A DNA stretch of 64,000 nucleotides from GSA-30 sp036384435 (lineage in GTDB: Bacteria > Pseudomonadota > Gammaproteobacteria > Xanthomonadales > Rhodanobacteraceae). How positions within the stretch are numbered: position 1 is the first letter of the stretch; every line of letters begins with the position of its first letter. This document shows positions 50,198-59,386 of the stretch, piece after piece. The DNA is taken from the NCBI RefSeq assembly GCF_036384435.1, contig NZ_DASVMI010000157.1, positions 51,165-115,164 of the forward strand, in the 5' to 3' direction. The notes under the pieces were generated by a model, which was not told the DNA's origin, ran no database searches, and saw only the letters and a list, made by a program, of their open reading frames with translations. The translations under genes were made by a program, and so were the position numbers.

Positions 50198-52708
50198 TTA
50201 CTGGCAAGCCTCGCAGTATTCCGGGTTCTCAAGAGAACAAAAGACGGCAGCCGTAGCCTGTTCCTGTGCATCGACCACTGGCGCTACGGGTGCTACCGGA
50301 GCGGCAGCACTGCTGGCAACCGTCGTCTTGGCAATCTTGGTCGCCGGGCGCGAGCGCAGGTAGTAGGTGGTCTTGATGCCCGATTTCCATGCGTACATGT
50401 ACATGGAGCTGAGCTGGCCGATGTTCGGGTTCTCCATGAACAGGTTCAGCGATTGGCTCTGGTCGATGTATGCGCCGCGTGCGGCACCCAGGTCAATCAG
50501 GGCTTTCTGCGGCAGTTCCCATACGGTGCGGTAGATCTGGCGCAGGCGCTCAGGGATCGCGGCGATACCCTGGATCGAGCCTTCGGCTAGCTTGATCGCG
50601 TCGCGCACTTCCGACGTCCACAGGCCCAGCGTCTTGAGTTCCTCGACCAGGTAGCGATTGACCACCAGGAAGTCGCCCGACAGCGTTTCGCGCTTGAACA
50701 GGTTGCTCACCTGCGGCTCGATGCACTCATAGCAACCGGAGATCGAAGCGATCGTGGCGGTCGGCGCGATCGCGATCAGTAGCGAATTGCGCAAGCCATG
50801 TGCCTTGATGCGCTCACGCAGGGCGTCCCAGCGCGCGGTGTCGTTCGGCTTGGCCTGTGGCCAATAGTCGAACTGCAACTCGCCGTTGGCGGCGCGGGTT
50901 TCGTCGAAGCCCGGATGCGCGCCACTGGCCTTGGCCAGCTCGTTGGACGCGTCCATCGCGTTGAAGTAGATCTCTTCGGCGATGCGCGTGGAAAGCGCCA
51001 GCGCCTCGGCCGAGTCGAATGGCAGGCGTAGCTTGAAGAAGACGTCCTGCAAGCCCATCACACCCAGGCCGACCGGGCGCCACTTCATGTTGGCCGTGCG
51101 CGCGGTATCGATGGGGTAGAAATTCAGATCGATCACGCGATCGAGCTGGCGCACGGCGGTGCGCACGGTCGAAGCCAGCTTGGAGAAATCGAACGCACCA
51201 TCGACGACGTGGCGTGACAGGTTCACCGAGCCCAGGTTGCACACGGCCGTCTCTCCGGAGGAGGTGACCTCCAGGATCTCGGTGCACAGGTTGGACAGGT
51301 GGATGACGTTCTCTGCCCTGGCTGTCTGGTTGCTGGTAGCGTTGGAGCGGTCCTTGAAGGTCATCCAGCCATTGCCGGTCTGCGCCAGCGTGCGCAGCAT
51401 GCGCGCATAAAGCTCACGCGCCTTGATCTTCTTTACCGCCAGGCCGGCGGCCTCGGCATCACGATAGGCCTGCTCGAACGTCGGGCCCCAGCTATCGACG
51501 AAATGCGGCACGACCTTCGGGTCGAACAGCGACCAGTCGCCGTCGTTCTCGACGCGACGCATGAATTCGTCTGGGATCCAGTTGGCGAGATTGAGGTTGT
51601 GCGTACGGCGTGCTTCATCGCCCGTGTTGTCGCGCAGTTCGAGGAACTCCTCGATATCGGCATGCCACGGCTCCAGGTATACGCAGGCCGCGCCCTTGCG
51701 CTTGCCACCCTGGTTCACTGCCGCCACCGAGGCGTCCAGCGTCTTCAGCCACGGCACCAGGCCGTTGGAGTGGCCATTGGTGCCCTTGATCAGCGAGCCG
51801 CGCGAACGCACGCGCGAATAGGCCAGGCCAATACCGCCGGCGAACTTGCTGAGCTTGGCCACGTCGCCATACTTCTCGTAGATCGATTCCAGTGAATCGG
51901 TCGGCGAATCGAGCAGAAAGCACGAAGACAACTGTTCGTGCGCCGTGCCTGCATTGAACAGGGTCGGCGAACTGGCCATGTATTCCAGCGAGGACAGCAG
52001 GCGATACAGTTCCAGCGTCTCGCCAATGTCATTGCCGCCGAGCGCACACGCAATGCGCATGAAGAAGTATTGCGGCGTTTCGATCACCTTGCGCAACTGC
52101 GGATGGCGCAGCAGGTAGCGGTCGTACACCGTGCGCAGGCCGAAGTATTCGAAGCGGCGCGTGGCCAGCACATCGACGGCATCGTTGAGCTTGCGCGCAT
52201 TGGTGGCGACGAAGTCGCGCAGGCGTGCATTGAGGATGCCCAGTTCCGCGCCGCGCGCGATCGACTGGGAGAAGCTCTGGATTTCCTGGCCGCTCACTTC
52301 CTTGTCGATGTAGGCGCCGAGCAGGCGAGCAGCGAGCTGGCCGTATTCAGGCTCCTCGGCGGTCAGGGCGGCGGCGGTGCGGATGGACAGTTCGTCCAGT
52401 TCCTGGGTGGTCGCGCCGTCGTACAGGCCGCCAATGGTCTTGAGCGCCACGCGCAGTGGATCGACCGCATGCAGGCCTTCGCCAGCGCGGGTCACGGCGC
52501 GCACGATCTTGTTGACGTCCACGATCTCCTGGCCGCCGTTGCGCTTGGTCACCCGCATCTGGCCGGGATTGTGGGGCGGGGTCAGCGCAAACGGAGCTTC
52601 CGATGCGGCAGGGGTGCTGGTGCCGCCGAGGTGGGTATCGGCGGAGAAAGAAGATGCATCCACGCGACCGACAGTGCGTTCGCGCGTGGAGGTATCAAGA
52701 GGTTGCAT
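50198..52708 (-). CDS. nrdA: Ribonucleoside-diphosphate reductase class Ia, alpha subunit
   Basis: An 836-residue R1 protein. Start at 52708 (MQPLDTSTRERTVG); the open frame upstream is riboswitch leader. An N-terminal ATP-cone (RVTKRNGGQEIVDVNKIVRA, about 50-140) gives allosteric control by dATP. Active-site residues are in LSSCFLLD, SNLCTEI and AVCNLGSVNLSRH, and the C-terminal redox pair is in YCEACQ, preceded by a flexible Ala/Val/Pro linker. It reduces ribonucleoside diphosphates together with NrdB. An adenosylcobalamin riboswitch about 165 nt upstream suggests that it is shut down when B12 allows a class II enzyme to work. Confidence 0.95.
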   Translation of the reverse strand: MQPLDTSTRERTVGRVDASSFSADTHLGGTSTPAASEAPFALTPPHNPGQMRVTKRNGGQEIVDVNKIVRAVTRAGEGLHAVDPLRVALKTIGGLYDGATTQELDELSIRTAAALTAEEPEYGQLAARLLGAYIDKEVSGQEIQSFSQSIARGAELGILNARLRDFVATNARKLNDAVDVLATRRFEYFGLRTVYDRYLLRHPQLRKVIETPQYFFMRIACALGGNDIGETLELYRLLSSLEYMASSPTLFNAGTAHEQLSSCFLLDSPTDSLESIYEKYGDVAKLSKFAGGIGLAYSRVRSRGSLIKGTNGHSNGLVPWLKTLDASVAAVNQGGKRKGAACVYLEPWHADIEEFLELRDNTGDEARRTHNLNLANWIPDEFMRRVENDGDWSLFDPKVVPHFVDSWGPTFEQAYRDAEAAGLAVKKIKARELYARMLRTLAQTGNGWMTFKDRSNATSNQTARAENVIHLSNLCTEILEVTSSGETAVCNLGSVNLSRHVVDGAFDFSKLASTVRTAVRQLDRVIDLNFYPIDTARTANMKWRPVGLGVMGLQDVFFKLRLPFDSAEALALSTRIAEEIYFNAMDASNELAKASGAHPGFDETRAANGELQFDYWPQAKPNDTARWDALRERIKAHGLRNSLLIAIAPTATIASISGCYECIEPQVSNLFKRETLSGDFLVVNRYLVEELKTLGLWTSEVRDAIKLAEGSIQGIAAIPERLRQIYRTVWELPQKALIDLGAARGAYIDQSQSLNLFMENPNIGQLSSMYMYAWKSGIKTTYYLRSRPATKIAKTTVASSAAAPVAPVAPVVDAQEQATAAVFCSLENPEYCEACQ

Positions 52709-52871
52709 GGCGGCAGCGCTCCGAAGAAGTTTCCATCGCCTGCTCCCCGCGCAGGGCTGAAAAGGTGTGATGGGGTCGCGGACGGTCGTATGGCGAGGCT
52801 GGCGCCCCGCGGCTACGACGCACCTCCCCGCGGAGGCCGCCATCACTCACCGCAGCAGACAGGCTGCGATG

Positions 52872-53063
52872 TGTCGGCAGGTCTTCGGACTTGTGGACGC
52901 GGATCGACAGGTGATCCACCTACTAGCCTTCGCTTCCCAGCCTGACAGAAGGCCAGTGCGCAAGAGAGGCGTTCGTTTCCACTTACCGCTGCGGGGCAGT
53001 TCCGGAGTTACACCGGCATTCCCTATTAAGCCGATCCGACCGTGGGTCTGAGAAAGGCACCGA
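52872..53063 (-). ncRNA. Cobalamin (adenosylcobalamin) riboswitch upstream of nrdA
   Basis: Read on the minus strand the conserved order is present: GGTGCC at the 5' end, AATAGGGAATGCCGGTG (53011-53028 region), ACTCCGGAACTGCCCCGC (about 52990-53008), AGCGGTAAGTGGAAACGA, then after the variable arm AGTCCGAAGACCTGCC (about 52876-52892), which is the classical B12 box. Several hairpins between it and the ATG (GGCCTCCGCGGGGAGG, CCTGCGCGGGGAGCAGG) may form the expression platform. Ligand binding should reduce nrdA expression, as known for B12 riboswitches ahead of B12-independent isoenzymes. Confidence 0.93.
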
Positions 53064-53191
53064 CGAGGCACAACATATAGGGGTCAGTCGGCCCGGTCAA
53101 CCCGATAAATTGTGGATAACCCGTGGATAAGCGGCCCGAACCCAGGCGTGGCGCGGGCTTGCGGGATTTACTTTTTTTCGGACCCATCCGA

Positions 53192-54484
53192 TCAATGGCG
53201 GTGCAGATCCCGATGCCGGGGATCGCCGAATACCCACAAGGTCGCCACCAGGCCGCACAGGGCGGCGAAGGACATCCACAACCCGGGCGCGGCGCGGTCT
53301 CCCGTCACGTGGATCAGCCACTGTGAGATGGCCAGACTGGACCCCCCAACCGTAGTGGCCAGGCTGTAGGCCAGCGAGAAACCTGTCGTACGGACCGCTT
53401 CGGGCATGATCTCGGTCAGGCTTACCACCATGGCGCCGTTGTAGCTGGCATAGATGAACGATAGCCACAGTTCCACGGTCAGCAGACGGCCAAAATCCGG
53501 TTCGGCGACCAGCCAGCGCAGGGTAGGGTAAGCGGTCAGCAAGGCAAGGGCGGTACAGGCCAGCAGCAGCGGCCGCCGGCCGATACGATCGGAAAGCGCG
53601 CCCATCAGCGGCAGCCAGACGAAATTGGACACGCCTACACAGAGCGTTACCACGAACACGTCGCCCTGCGAGAGCTTGAGCACCTCGCTGCCGAACGTCG
53701 GCGTATAGGCGGTGATCAGGTAGAACGACACGGTGGTCATCATCACCAGCGCCACGCCCAACAGCACGATGCGGCTATTGGCGAGCATCGAACGGAAGAT
53801 TTCATCGATACCGGGCCGGCGGCGTGCCAGGAACGATTCGGTTTCCTCCAGCGAGCGGCGGATCAGGAACAGGAATGGCACGATCAGGCAGCCGACCAGG
53901 AACGGTACTCGCCAGCCCCAGTCCGAGACTTGCGCGGGTGTCAGCCAGTGCTGAAGCAACAATCCAAGCAGCGCGGCGAATACCACGGCCACTTGCTGGC
54001 TGGCGGACTGCCAGGCGCAATAGAACCCACGGGTACCAGGCCGGGCGATTTCGCTCAGGTAGACCGACACGCCGCCCAATTCCACACCGGCGGAGAAGCC
54101 TTGTAGCAGGCGGCCAGCCAGCACCAGCACCGGTGCCAGCACGCCGATCCGGTCGTAGCCAGGCACGGCTGCCACCAGCAGGGTGCCGATGGCCATCAGC
54201 AGCAAGGTGAGGATCAGTCCCTTGCGGCGCCCATGATGGTCGATATACGCGCCTAGTACCACGGCGCCGACCGGTCGCATCACGAAGCCGGCGGCGAATG
54301 CCAGCAGGGTCAGCAACAGCGAGGCGTATTGGCTCTTTGCCGGGAAGTACGCATGAGCGATGGCCGAGGCGTAGTAGCCGTAGACCATGAAGTCATACAT
54401 CTCCAGGAAATTGCCGCTGACCACGCGCACGATGGCCTTGACGCTCTCGCCACGCGAACGTGTCGGCAAGTCATGGGTGTTCAC
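53192..54484 (-). CDS. MFS transporter, metabolite:H+ symporter (MHS) family, citrate/tricarballylate-like
   Basis: A 430-residue, 12-helix transporter. The GTG start was chosen because GGGAG lies 7 nt upstream; an ATG 42 nt earlier gives an unlikely N-terminus. The helix 1 motif VSGNFLEMYDFMVYGYYA and the loop 2-3 motif GAYIDHHGRRKGLILTLLLM are typical for MHS carriers; GRLLQGFSAGVELGG is the helix-4 signature, and GALSDRIGRRPLLL is the repeat in the second half. CitA/TcuC-type relatives import citrate or tricarballylate. Substrate is inferred from similarity in motif only. Confidence 0.88.
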   Translation of the reverse strand: MNTHDLPTRSRGESVKAIVRVVSGNFLEMYDFMVYGYYASAIAHAYFPAKSQYASLLLTLLAFAAGFVMRPVGAVVLGAYIDHHGRRKGLILTLLLMAIGTLLVAAVPGYDRIGVLAPVLVLAGRLLQGFSAGVELGGVSVYLSEIARPGTRGFYCAWQSASQQVAVVFAALLGLLLQHWLTPAQVSDWGWRVPFLVGCLIVPFLFLIRRSLEETESFLARRRPGIDEIFRSMLANSRIVLLGVALVMMTTVSFYLITAYTPTFGSEVLKLSQGDVFVVTLCVGVSNFVWLPLMGALSDRIGRRPLLLACTALALLTAYPTLRWLVAEPDFGRLLTVELWLSFIYASYNGAMVVSLTEIMPEAVRTTGFSLAYSLATTVGGSSLAISQWLIHVTGDRAAPGLWMSFAALCGLVATLWVFGDPRHRDLHRH

Positions 54485-54820
54485 TCGATGACTCCCACTC
54501 GCACCGCAGCCGGAAAGTCGACACAAGAAACTGTCACCCAGGCTTCAAGGCATGCCACGACCGGAGGCAGCATGGCGATGCGGCTGCCATGGATATCCCA
54601 GCCAGGATATCGGTATGGAGTGAGGGCCATCCCGTTGAGTCCCCGGTGTGTGGAAGCGAGCCAAGTGTACAGGCCTACTGGCTACAAAGCGCTCGGTGAC
54701 ATGCTTACAAGGATGTCACGTGCATGCTTATGGTGCAGGACCGTTCAGAGACTTAAGTTTTTGCGGGAGCGCCGACAACTGTTGATCGGATGCCTCACTA
54801 GTGCGCAGGAAAGGAATGCC
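54485..54820. promoter_or_regulatory. Divergent intergenic region with 7-bp dyad
   Basis: 336 nt between the MHS transporter and the trypsin-like gene. It holds GTGACAT (54696-54702) and ATGTCAC (54713-54719), an exact inverted repeat with a 10-nt spacer, a candidate operator or hairpin. The right end is less GC-rich, as is the protease gene, and should contain its promoter. Nothing else stands out. Confidence 0.4.
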
Positions 54821-55621
54821 ATGAAATATCTAAGCAAAACACGAACCATATGCCAGTTATTATTGACGGCGGCTCTGGGGTTCTCGGGATGGGTTGCCGC
54901 AGAGGGTGCCACTCAGATCAGACCCAGCATCGTCGGCGGTTGGGAGGCATCCAGGGGGCAGTATCCTTTCATGGCCTCCATTCGTGAAAATGAGCAGCAC
55001 GCATGCGGAGCTTCACTGGCGAACTTCCAGATGGTCATTACTGCTGCGCATTGTGTGGAGCACATCAAGACCACAGAAATAGCCGATCAGTATTCGGTGA
55101 TAGTCGGGCAGACTTTGCTGTCGGATGAAACAGGTGCACAACGTCGGCGCATCAGTGAGGTCAGAGTCTCGCCATCTTCCGACTTGGCAGTGCTGATACT
55201 GGAAAAACCCGTGCTGAACGTCACTCCTGTTTCATTGCCTACCGCCAATAGTGATGCACTTTACCAACCAGGACAGTTCGCCACCGTCATGGGCTGGGGT
55301 AATACGGACCCCGAAGTGCCATTTGCGCCGGATCGTCTTCGTTTCGTCGACGTGCCCATCTTGTCACCCGAAGAATGTGCTCTCTCCTATCCCGATTATT
55401 CGAGCACCGAGTTCTGCGCTGGTATGCGAGGTCGGGATGCGTGTCAGGGCGATAGCGGTGGTCCGATCATTCGCGCCATCCGTGGCCGAGTATTTCAGAT
55501 CGGCGTCGTCTCTAGCGGCAAAGGTTGTGCCGAACAAGGGGCACCTGGCGTTTATGTCAACCTCAGCCGGCAGGATCTATTTGATAGCCTTACGCCAATC
55601 TGGGTGAGACCTGAAAGCTAA
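54821..55621 (+). CDS. Secreted trypsin-like serine protease (S1A)
   Basis: A 266-residue chymotrypsin-fold protease. Start at 54821 follows AGGAAAGGA and gives a signal peptide (CQLLLTAALGFSGWVAAEG). A short propeptide ends before IVGG (37-40), the activation N-terminus. Catalytic triad: H77 (TAAHC), D121 (SDLAVL) and S212 (GDSGGP). D206, six residues before the Ser, corresponds to Asp189 of trypsin, so Arg/Lys specificity is expected. Three disulphides are plausible (ACGAS-AHC, EEC-EFC, DAC-GC). Base composition is less GC-rich than neighbours and the gene is isolated, so recent acquisition is likely. No dedicated secretion gene is adjacent. Confidence 0.93.
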   Translation: MKYLSKTRTICQLLLTAALGFSGWVAAEGATQIRPSIVGGWEASRGQYPFMASIRENEQHACGASLANFQMVITAAHCVEHIKTTEIADQYSVIVGQTLLSDETGAQRRRISEVRVSPSSDLAVLILEKPVLNVTPVSLPTANSDALYQPGQFATVMGWGNTDPEVPFAPDRLRFVDVPILSPEECALSYPDYSSTEFCAGMRGRDACQGDSGGPIIRAIRGRVFQIGVVSSGKGCAEQGAPGVYVNLSRQDLFDSLTPIWVRPES

Positions 55622-55786
55622 GCCTATGTTTGGCGCTTCGACTGCGACCTGTCAGAGCAGGTCGCAGTCACGGCGTGAGCGTGGGCCGAATAAAACGAAC
55701 GCTTGGGCCAAGCCAATGCAGCGCAGACGGGCATGATGCGGATCGAGCCGTGGCCATGATGTCGACCGGTTTGGCGGCTGATTGCT

Positions 55787-56176
55787 TTACTGCGTCACGC
55801 TGACGTCGATCTCGACGGGATAGCTCGCGCCTTCCTTCAGCGGCGGCTTGGGAAAGGTCCATCCCGAAAACTGCCCGGCCAGGCAGCGAGCTAGCGGTGT
55901 GGGGGCGCGAACATCCACCCGCTGCGGATGGCCGTCGGCGGAGATATCGGCCACCAGCGTGAAGGGCGATTTGTCCGCCGGCTCGTTGCTCTTGATGCAG
56001 CTCTTGAGCGCATCGGTCATTGGATTGCCGGTCTTATCCCAGAACGCCCGCTGGTAAGCCGGCCCCGTCGCCGTACCCTCAGCCATTTTCGCCGCCTGCA
56101 CTCGCTGATCGAAGTCATCTCTGGCGAATGCGCAGATGGTGACCAGTAGTAGGGCGATAGCGAGGACTGTACGCAT
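55787..56176 (-). CDS. Small periplasmic protein, TonB-C-like fold suspected
   Basis: A 129-residue exported protein; start at 56176 follows AGGAG and gives the signal peptide RTVLAIALLLVTICAFA. The mature part has VADISADGHPQRVDVRAPTP and FSGWTFPKPPLKEGASYPVE, a pattern like the TonB C-terminal or energy-transducer fold (a Gly-x-x-x-V strand followed by W.F..P). Two cysteines (SCIKS and ARCLAG) could form a disulphide. No function known. It lies between the trypsin-like gene and zapE, not obviously in an operon. Confidence 0.7.
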   Translation of the reverse strand: MRTVLAIALLLVTICAFARDDFDQRVQAAKMAEGTATGPAYQRAFWDKTGNPMTDALKSCIKSNEPADKSPFTLVADISADGHPQRVDVRAPTPLARCLAGQFSGWTFPKPPLKEGASYPVEIDVSVTQ

Positions 56177-56334
56177 GGCTGGACTCCTGGATCGACGGTT
56201 CGGGATGGGAGATGGGTGCAGGGGGGGCAAAGACCGGGCTATGAAGGTGATTTTGCGTTGATCGACATGAGCGGTGTGAACGTCAGGGGGCGCACGCTGA
56301 CGAACTTGCGTCCCCGTTATCTCTCTCCCACCCG

Positions 56335-57450
56335 TCAATCGGCCCGGTGCTCCAACCCTAGATATGCTTCGCTTTGCATTTCGATCAACCGCGATTCCGT
56401 TCGCCCGAATTCCGCACGCAGTCGTTCGCCGTCGTAAAGTTCGGTGATCGGCGCGGCGGCCGAAAGGATCAGCTTCACGTGGCGATCGTAGAACTCATCG
56501 ACCAGTAGTACAAAACGCTTGGCCTGGTTTTCGGTGTAGATAGTAAATTGCGGCACGTTGGATACGATGATCGCCGGGCCGGCCTTGGCCAGCTCGATGT
56601 AGTCGGCCACTGCGCGCGGTCCGTCGCACAAGGCGTCGAATTCGAACCACAGGATATTGTCCGCGCGCTTGCGCAGTGCAATGGCGCGGTCGTTGATGAC
56701 GATCTGGCCATCTTCGATGATGTCACCCATGGCCTGTGTGGTGAAGATCTTCGCCAGTGCGCGTTCGGCTTCCGCGCTCGGTGGCGTGTAGTACACCGAG
56801 GCCTGCGATAGAGCGCGCAGGCGCCAGTCCCGGCTGGAGATCATTTCCACCACGTGGCAGTGCTTTTCGATCATTGCGATGGCAGGCAGGAAGCGTGCGC
56901 GTTGCAGGCCGTCCTTGTAGAGATTGGGCGGCGCGGTATTGGACGTGGTCACCAGGGTGACGCCACGCGCGAAAAGTGATTCGAGCAACGTCGCCAGGAT
57001 CATGGCGTCACCGATGTCGCTGACCAGGAATTCATCCAGGCACAGCACGCGGCAACGCTGCGCGATGCCGGCGGCGACTTCGATCAACGGGTCCTGTCGT
57101 TCACCCAGTTCGCGCAGATGCTCGTGCACCTCGGCCATGAAACGGTGGTAGTGGCGTCGCAGCGCCATGCCTTGCGGCAGGCTGGCGACAAACATGTCCA
57201 TCAGGAAGGTCTTGCCACGGCCGACGCTACCCCACAGGTACAAGCCGGGCACGGCATCGGGAGTGTCATTGCCCAGCAACGACTTGAGTTTGCCCAATAA
57301 GCCGCCGGTATCCTGGCGCGCTGCGCTCAGCGCGGCATGCATGCGATCGAATTCCGGCAGCATCGCCATCTGCGCGGGATCGGCTTCCCAGCGATGCGCC
57401 GCGACGCCCTCCTGGTAGCGGGCGCTGGGAGAAAAAGATGTGTCACTCAT
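56335..57450 (-). CDS. zapE: Cell division protein ZapE (AFG1-like ATPase)
   Basis: A 371-residue P-loop ATPase of the AFG1/ZapE family. Walker A is GSVGRGKT (74-81) and Walker B is RVLCLDEFLVSD. The conserved TTSNTAPPNLYKDGLQRARFLPAI segment is diagnostic. In E. coli ZapE associates with the division site and helps Z-ring constriction under stress or low oxygen. Standalone gene; length matches the family. Confidence 0.96.
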   Translation of the reverse strand: MSDTSFSPSARYQEGVAAHRWEADPAQMAMLPEFDRMHAALSAARQDTGGLLGKLKSLLGNDTPDAVPGLYLWGSVGRGKTFLMDMFVASLPQGMALRRHYHRFMAEVHEHLRELGERQDPLIEVAAGIAQRCRVLCLDEFLVSDIGDAMILATLLESLFARGVTLVTTSNTAPPNLYKDGLQRARFLPAIAMIEKHCHVVEMISSRDWRLRALSQASVYYTPPSAEAERALAKIFTTQAMGDIIEDGQIVINDRAIALRKRADNILWFEFDALCDGPRAVADYIELAKAGPAIIVSNVPQFTIYTENQAKRFVLLVDEFYDRHVKLILSAAAPITELYDGERLRAEFGRTESRLIEMQSEAYLGLEHRAD

Positions 57451-57633
57451 GAACGCGTAATCGTTTGGAAGGCTAAAAAGTGGAGAGGTGGTTCAAAGGG
57501 TGGCTTGGATGTGTGCGGCGGTCTGGAGTGTTTCCATGTATTGGCCGTCGACGAGGCCATCCCGCGAACGGCTTTCGCGGCGCGGGTCGCTCCGGCCAGC
57601 GCCAGGGCTTGTCGTAGCCCGCACGCGAGCGCA
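57451..57633. other. Intergenic gap, zapE to LprI-like gene
   Basis: 183 nt that hold the zapE promoter region on the minus strand. I see no hairpin with T run and no small gene. Confidence 0.35.
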
Positions 57634-58647
57634 TCACGGCATCAGATCCACAGGCAGCGTTTTGTCATGTTCGTCATGCCAGGCCTGAATGGTCCTGGGC
57701 AGCTTGTGCTTCCACGCTGGCACATTCGTGTAGTAACGCAGCCGCGAGTTGTTTTGTTTGTCCAAGACCAGCATGCCAATCCACAACTGCGAGCCCTTGC
57801 TCATCACCACGGCGGCATTGGTGGGGGCCAGTCCGCGCACGAAGCAATCCGTCACGCTGGCGCCGAGTCCGTCCTTGTCGTCGATATTGCCGCACACGTT
57901 CACGTCATCGACCAGGGTTTGATAATCCTTGCCCAGCAACTGGCGTGCGGCCGTGTTCTGTGCCGCATCGAGTATTTTGAGGCTGACCAGGTCGGCCTTC
58001 GGTTTGGCGGCCATCACCGATGCAGGCAGATAGGTGCCTGCGTAATACACGCCATTGCCGGCGCCGCAATCATTCTGGCTCTGCTTGAGTGTGAGCCGCT
58101 GGCCCACGCGGACGAAATCGATGGTACAGCCGGGAGCATCGGCACCCCCATCGAAGTGCGCGCGATCATTGGCGACGGTGATGTCACCTTCAAGCCGGCC
58201 CATGTTGCCGCCATTGGCGGCAGACATGTCGAAGTGGTAGGTCGGGCCCTTGCCGGTGATGTCGATCTGACTGTTCACCGACGGATTGCCGCTGTCCAGC
58301 TGCCAGGTCTGCGTCCAGCGCGCGTCGCCGCCCTTGTCGCTGCTGGCGGTGCCATGCAGGCGGTCCAGCCTTTGCCGGTAGCTGCGTTGCAGGCAGCGCT
58401 TGTCGCTACCGCAGGCATCGCGCTGCTTGAGCCATGCGCGCTGCGATGTACGCAGGGCATCGCTATTGCCGGCGGCCGACATGGCCTGCACGAACGCCTT
58501 GCCCAGGTCGCCATCCAACTGGGACAGGTCGGCATCGGCACAAACCGCTTTTTCGGCCGTGCTCGATGCCTTGGCGCAATCGAAACTGGCGGCGTGTGCC
58601 GCGAGCGGCAGCGCGATGAGCGCCGCCATGGCAATCCATGGACGCAT
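57634..58647 (-). CDS. LprI/DUF1311-type periplasmic protein with C-terminal extension
   Basis: A 337-residue exported protein; start at 58647 follows AAGGAG and gives signal RPWIAMAALIALPLAAHA. Residues 20-105 are the Cys-rich DUF1311/LprI domain (SFDCAKASSTAEKAVCADAD, AWLKQRDACGSDKRCLQRSY), a lysozyme-inhibitor-like fold in related proteins. The remaining 230 residues (TYHFDMSAANGGNMGRLEGD, NDCGAGNGVYYAGTYLPAS, VNVCGNIDD) form a second domain I cannot name. It starts only 4 nt after the hydrolase stop, so both are cotranscribed. Confidence 0.78.
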   Translation of the reverse strand: MRPWIAMAALIALPLAAHAASFDCAKASSTAEKAVCADADLSQLDGDLGKAFVQAMSAAGNSDALRTSQRAWLKQRDACGSDKRCLQRSYRQRLDRLHGTASSDKGGDARWTQTWQLDSGNPSVNSQIDITGKGPTYHFDMSAANGGNMGRLEGDITVANDRAHFDGGADAPGCTIDFVRVGQRLTLKQSQNDCGAGNGVYYAGTYLPASVMAAKPKADLVSLKILDAAQNTAARQLLGKDYQTLVDDVNVCGNIDDKDGLGASVTDCFVRGLAPTNAAVVMSKGSQLWIGMLVLDKQNNSRLRYYTNVPAWKHKLPRTIQAWHDEHDKTLPVDLMP

Positions 58648-58651
58648 CGGA

Positions 58652-59347
58652 TCAACTCCTTGGAGGTGGCAGCCAGTCCCGGACCGCGTGCTTGATCGCA
58701 CCGCGCAGGTCCATCAACCGGCGATGAAAGAAATGGCTGGTCTCGGGCATACGCACCAGTTCCGGTGGGTGTTCCATGGCCTGGATCCAGTCGAACACAG
58801 CCTGGGGATCAACGACTTCGTCGTCTTCGCCCTGTACCACCAGCCAGGGGCAAGTTGGCAGCTCGATGCTCTCGAAGGGCCAGCGACCCACCGGAGGTGC
58901 GATGCTGATCAGCGCGCTGGCGCGCAATCGCACGGCCGCCCGAATCGATACATAGCTGCCGAATGAAAACCCGGCCAGCCACAGCTCGTCATCCGGCCGT
59001 ACCTTGCGTACCCAGGCGGCGATGGCGGCCAGGTCGTCACCCTCGCCGTTACCGTTGTCGTAGCTGCCTTCCGAGGCGCCGACACCGCGAAAATTGAAGC
59101 GCAACGTATCCAATCCCGATTCCAGCAGGCTACGCTCGGCCATCGTCACCACTTTGTTGTGCATGGTGCCACCCTGAAGCGGGTGCGGGTGGCAGACGAT
59201 GGCCGTACCGCGCCGCGCCCCCGGACGTTCGGCCACATCGCTGACCACTTCGAGCTTGCCCATAGGGCCGGTGAGCGCGAAGCTGGCGGCTTCGGACGGG
59301 AAAAGATCAGGGTTTGCAGGTAACGCCAGGATGTTCATAGTCGCCAT
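58652..59347 (-). CDS. Alpha/beta hydrolase, dienelactone-hydrolase/YheT-like small type
   Basis: A 231-residue alpha/beta hydrolase. The nucleophile is in LAGFSFGSYVS and the His in MPETSHFFHRRL; the acid is probably in VVQGEDDEVVDP. The segment IVCHPHPLQGGTMHNKVV is typical of the small hydrolase group with CHPHPxxGGxMxN. Cytoplasmic, no signal. Leads a two-gene operon with the LprI-like gene; substrate unknown. Confidence 0.9.
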   Translation of the reverse strand: MATMNILALPANPDLFPSEAASFALTGPMGKLEVVSDVAERPGARRGTAIVCHPHPLQGGTMHNKVVTMAERSLLESGLDTLRFNFRGVGASEGSYDNGNGEGDDLAAIAAWVRKVRPDDELWLAGFSFGSYVSIRAAVRLRASALISIAPPVGRWPFESIELPTCPWLVVQGEDDEVVDPQAVFDWIQAMEHPPELVRMPETSHFFHRRLMDLRGAIKHAVRDWLPPPRS

Positions 59348-59386
59348 GATAACCGGCCGGGCCGCCCGGCCGCCCGCGCCTCACCC

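Noticed and set aside
57337..58695. 452-residue open frame on the plus strand
   Set aside because: It is antisense to zapE and the LprI-like gene, has no ribosome site or recognisable motif, and is rich in the His/Arg/Gly pattern typical of shadow frames in GC-rich DNA.
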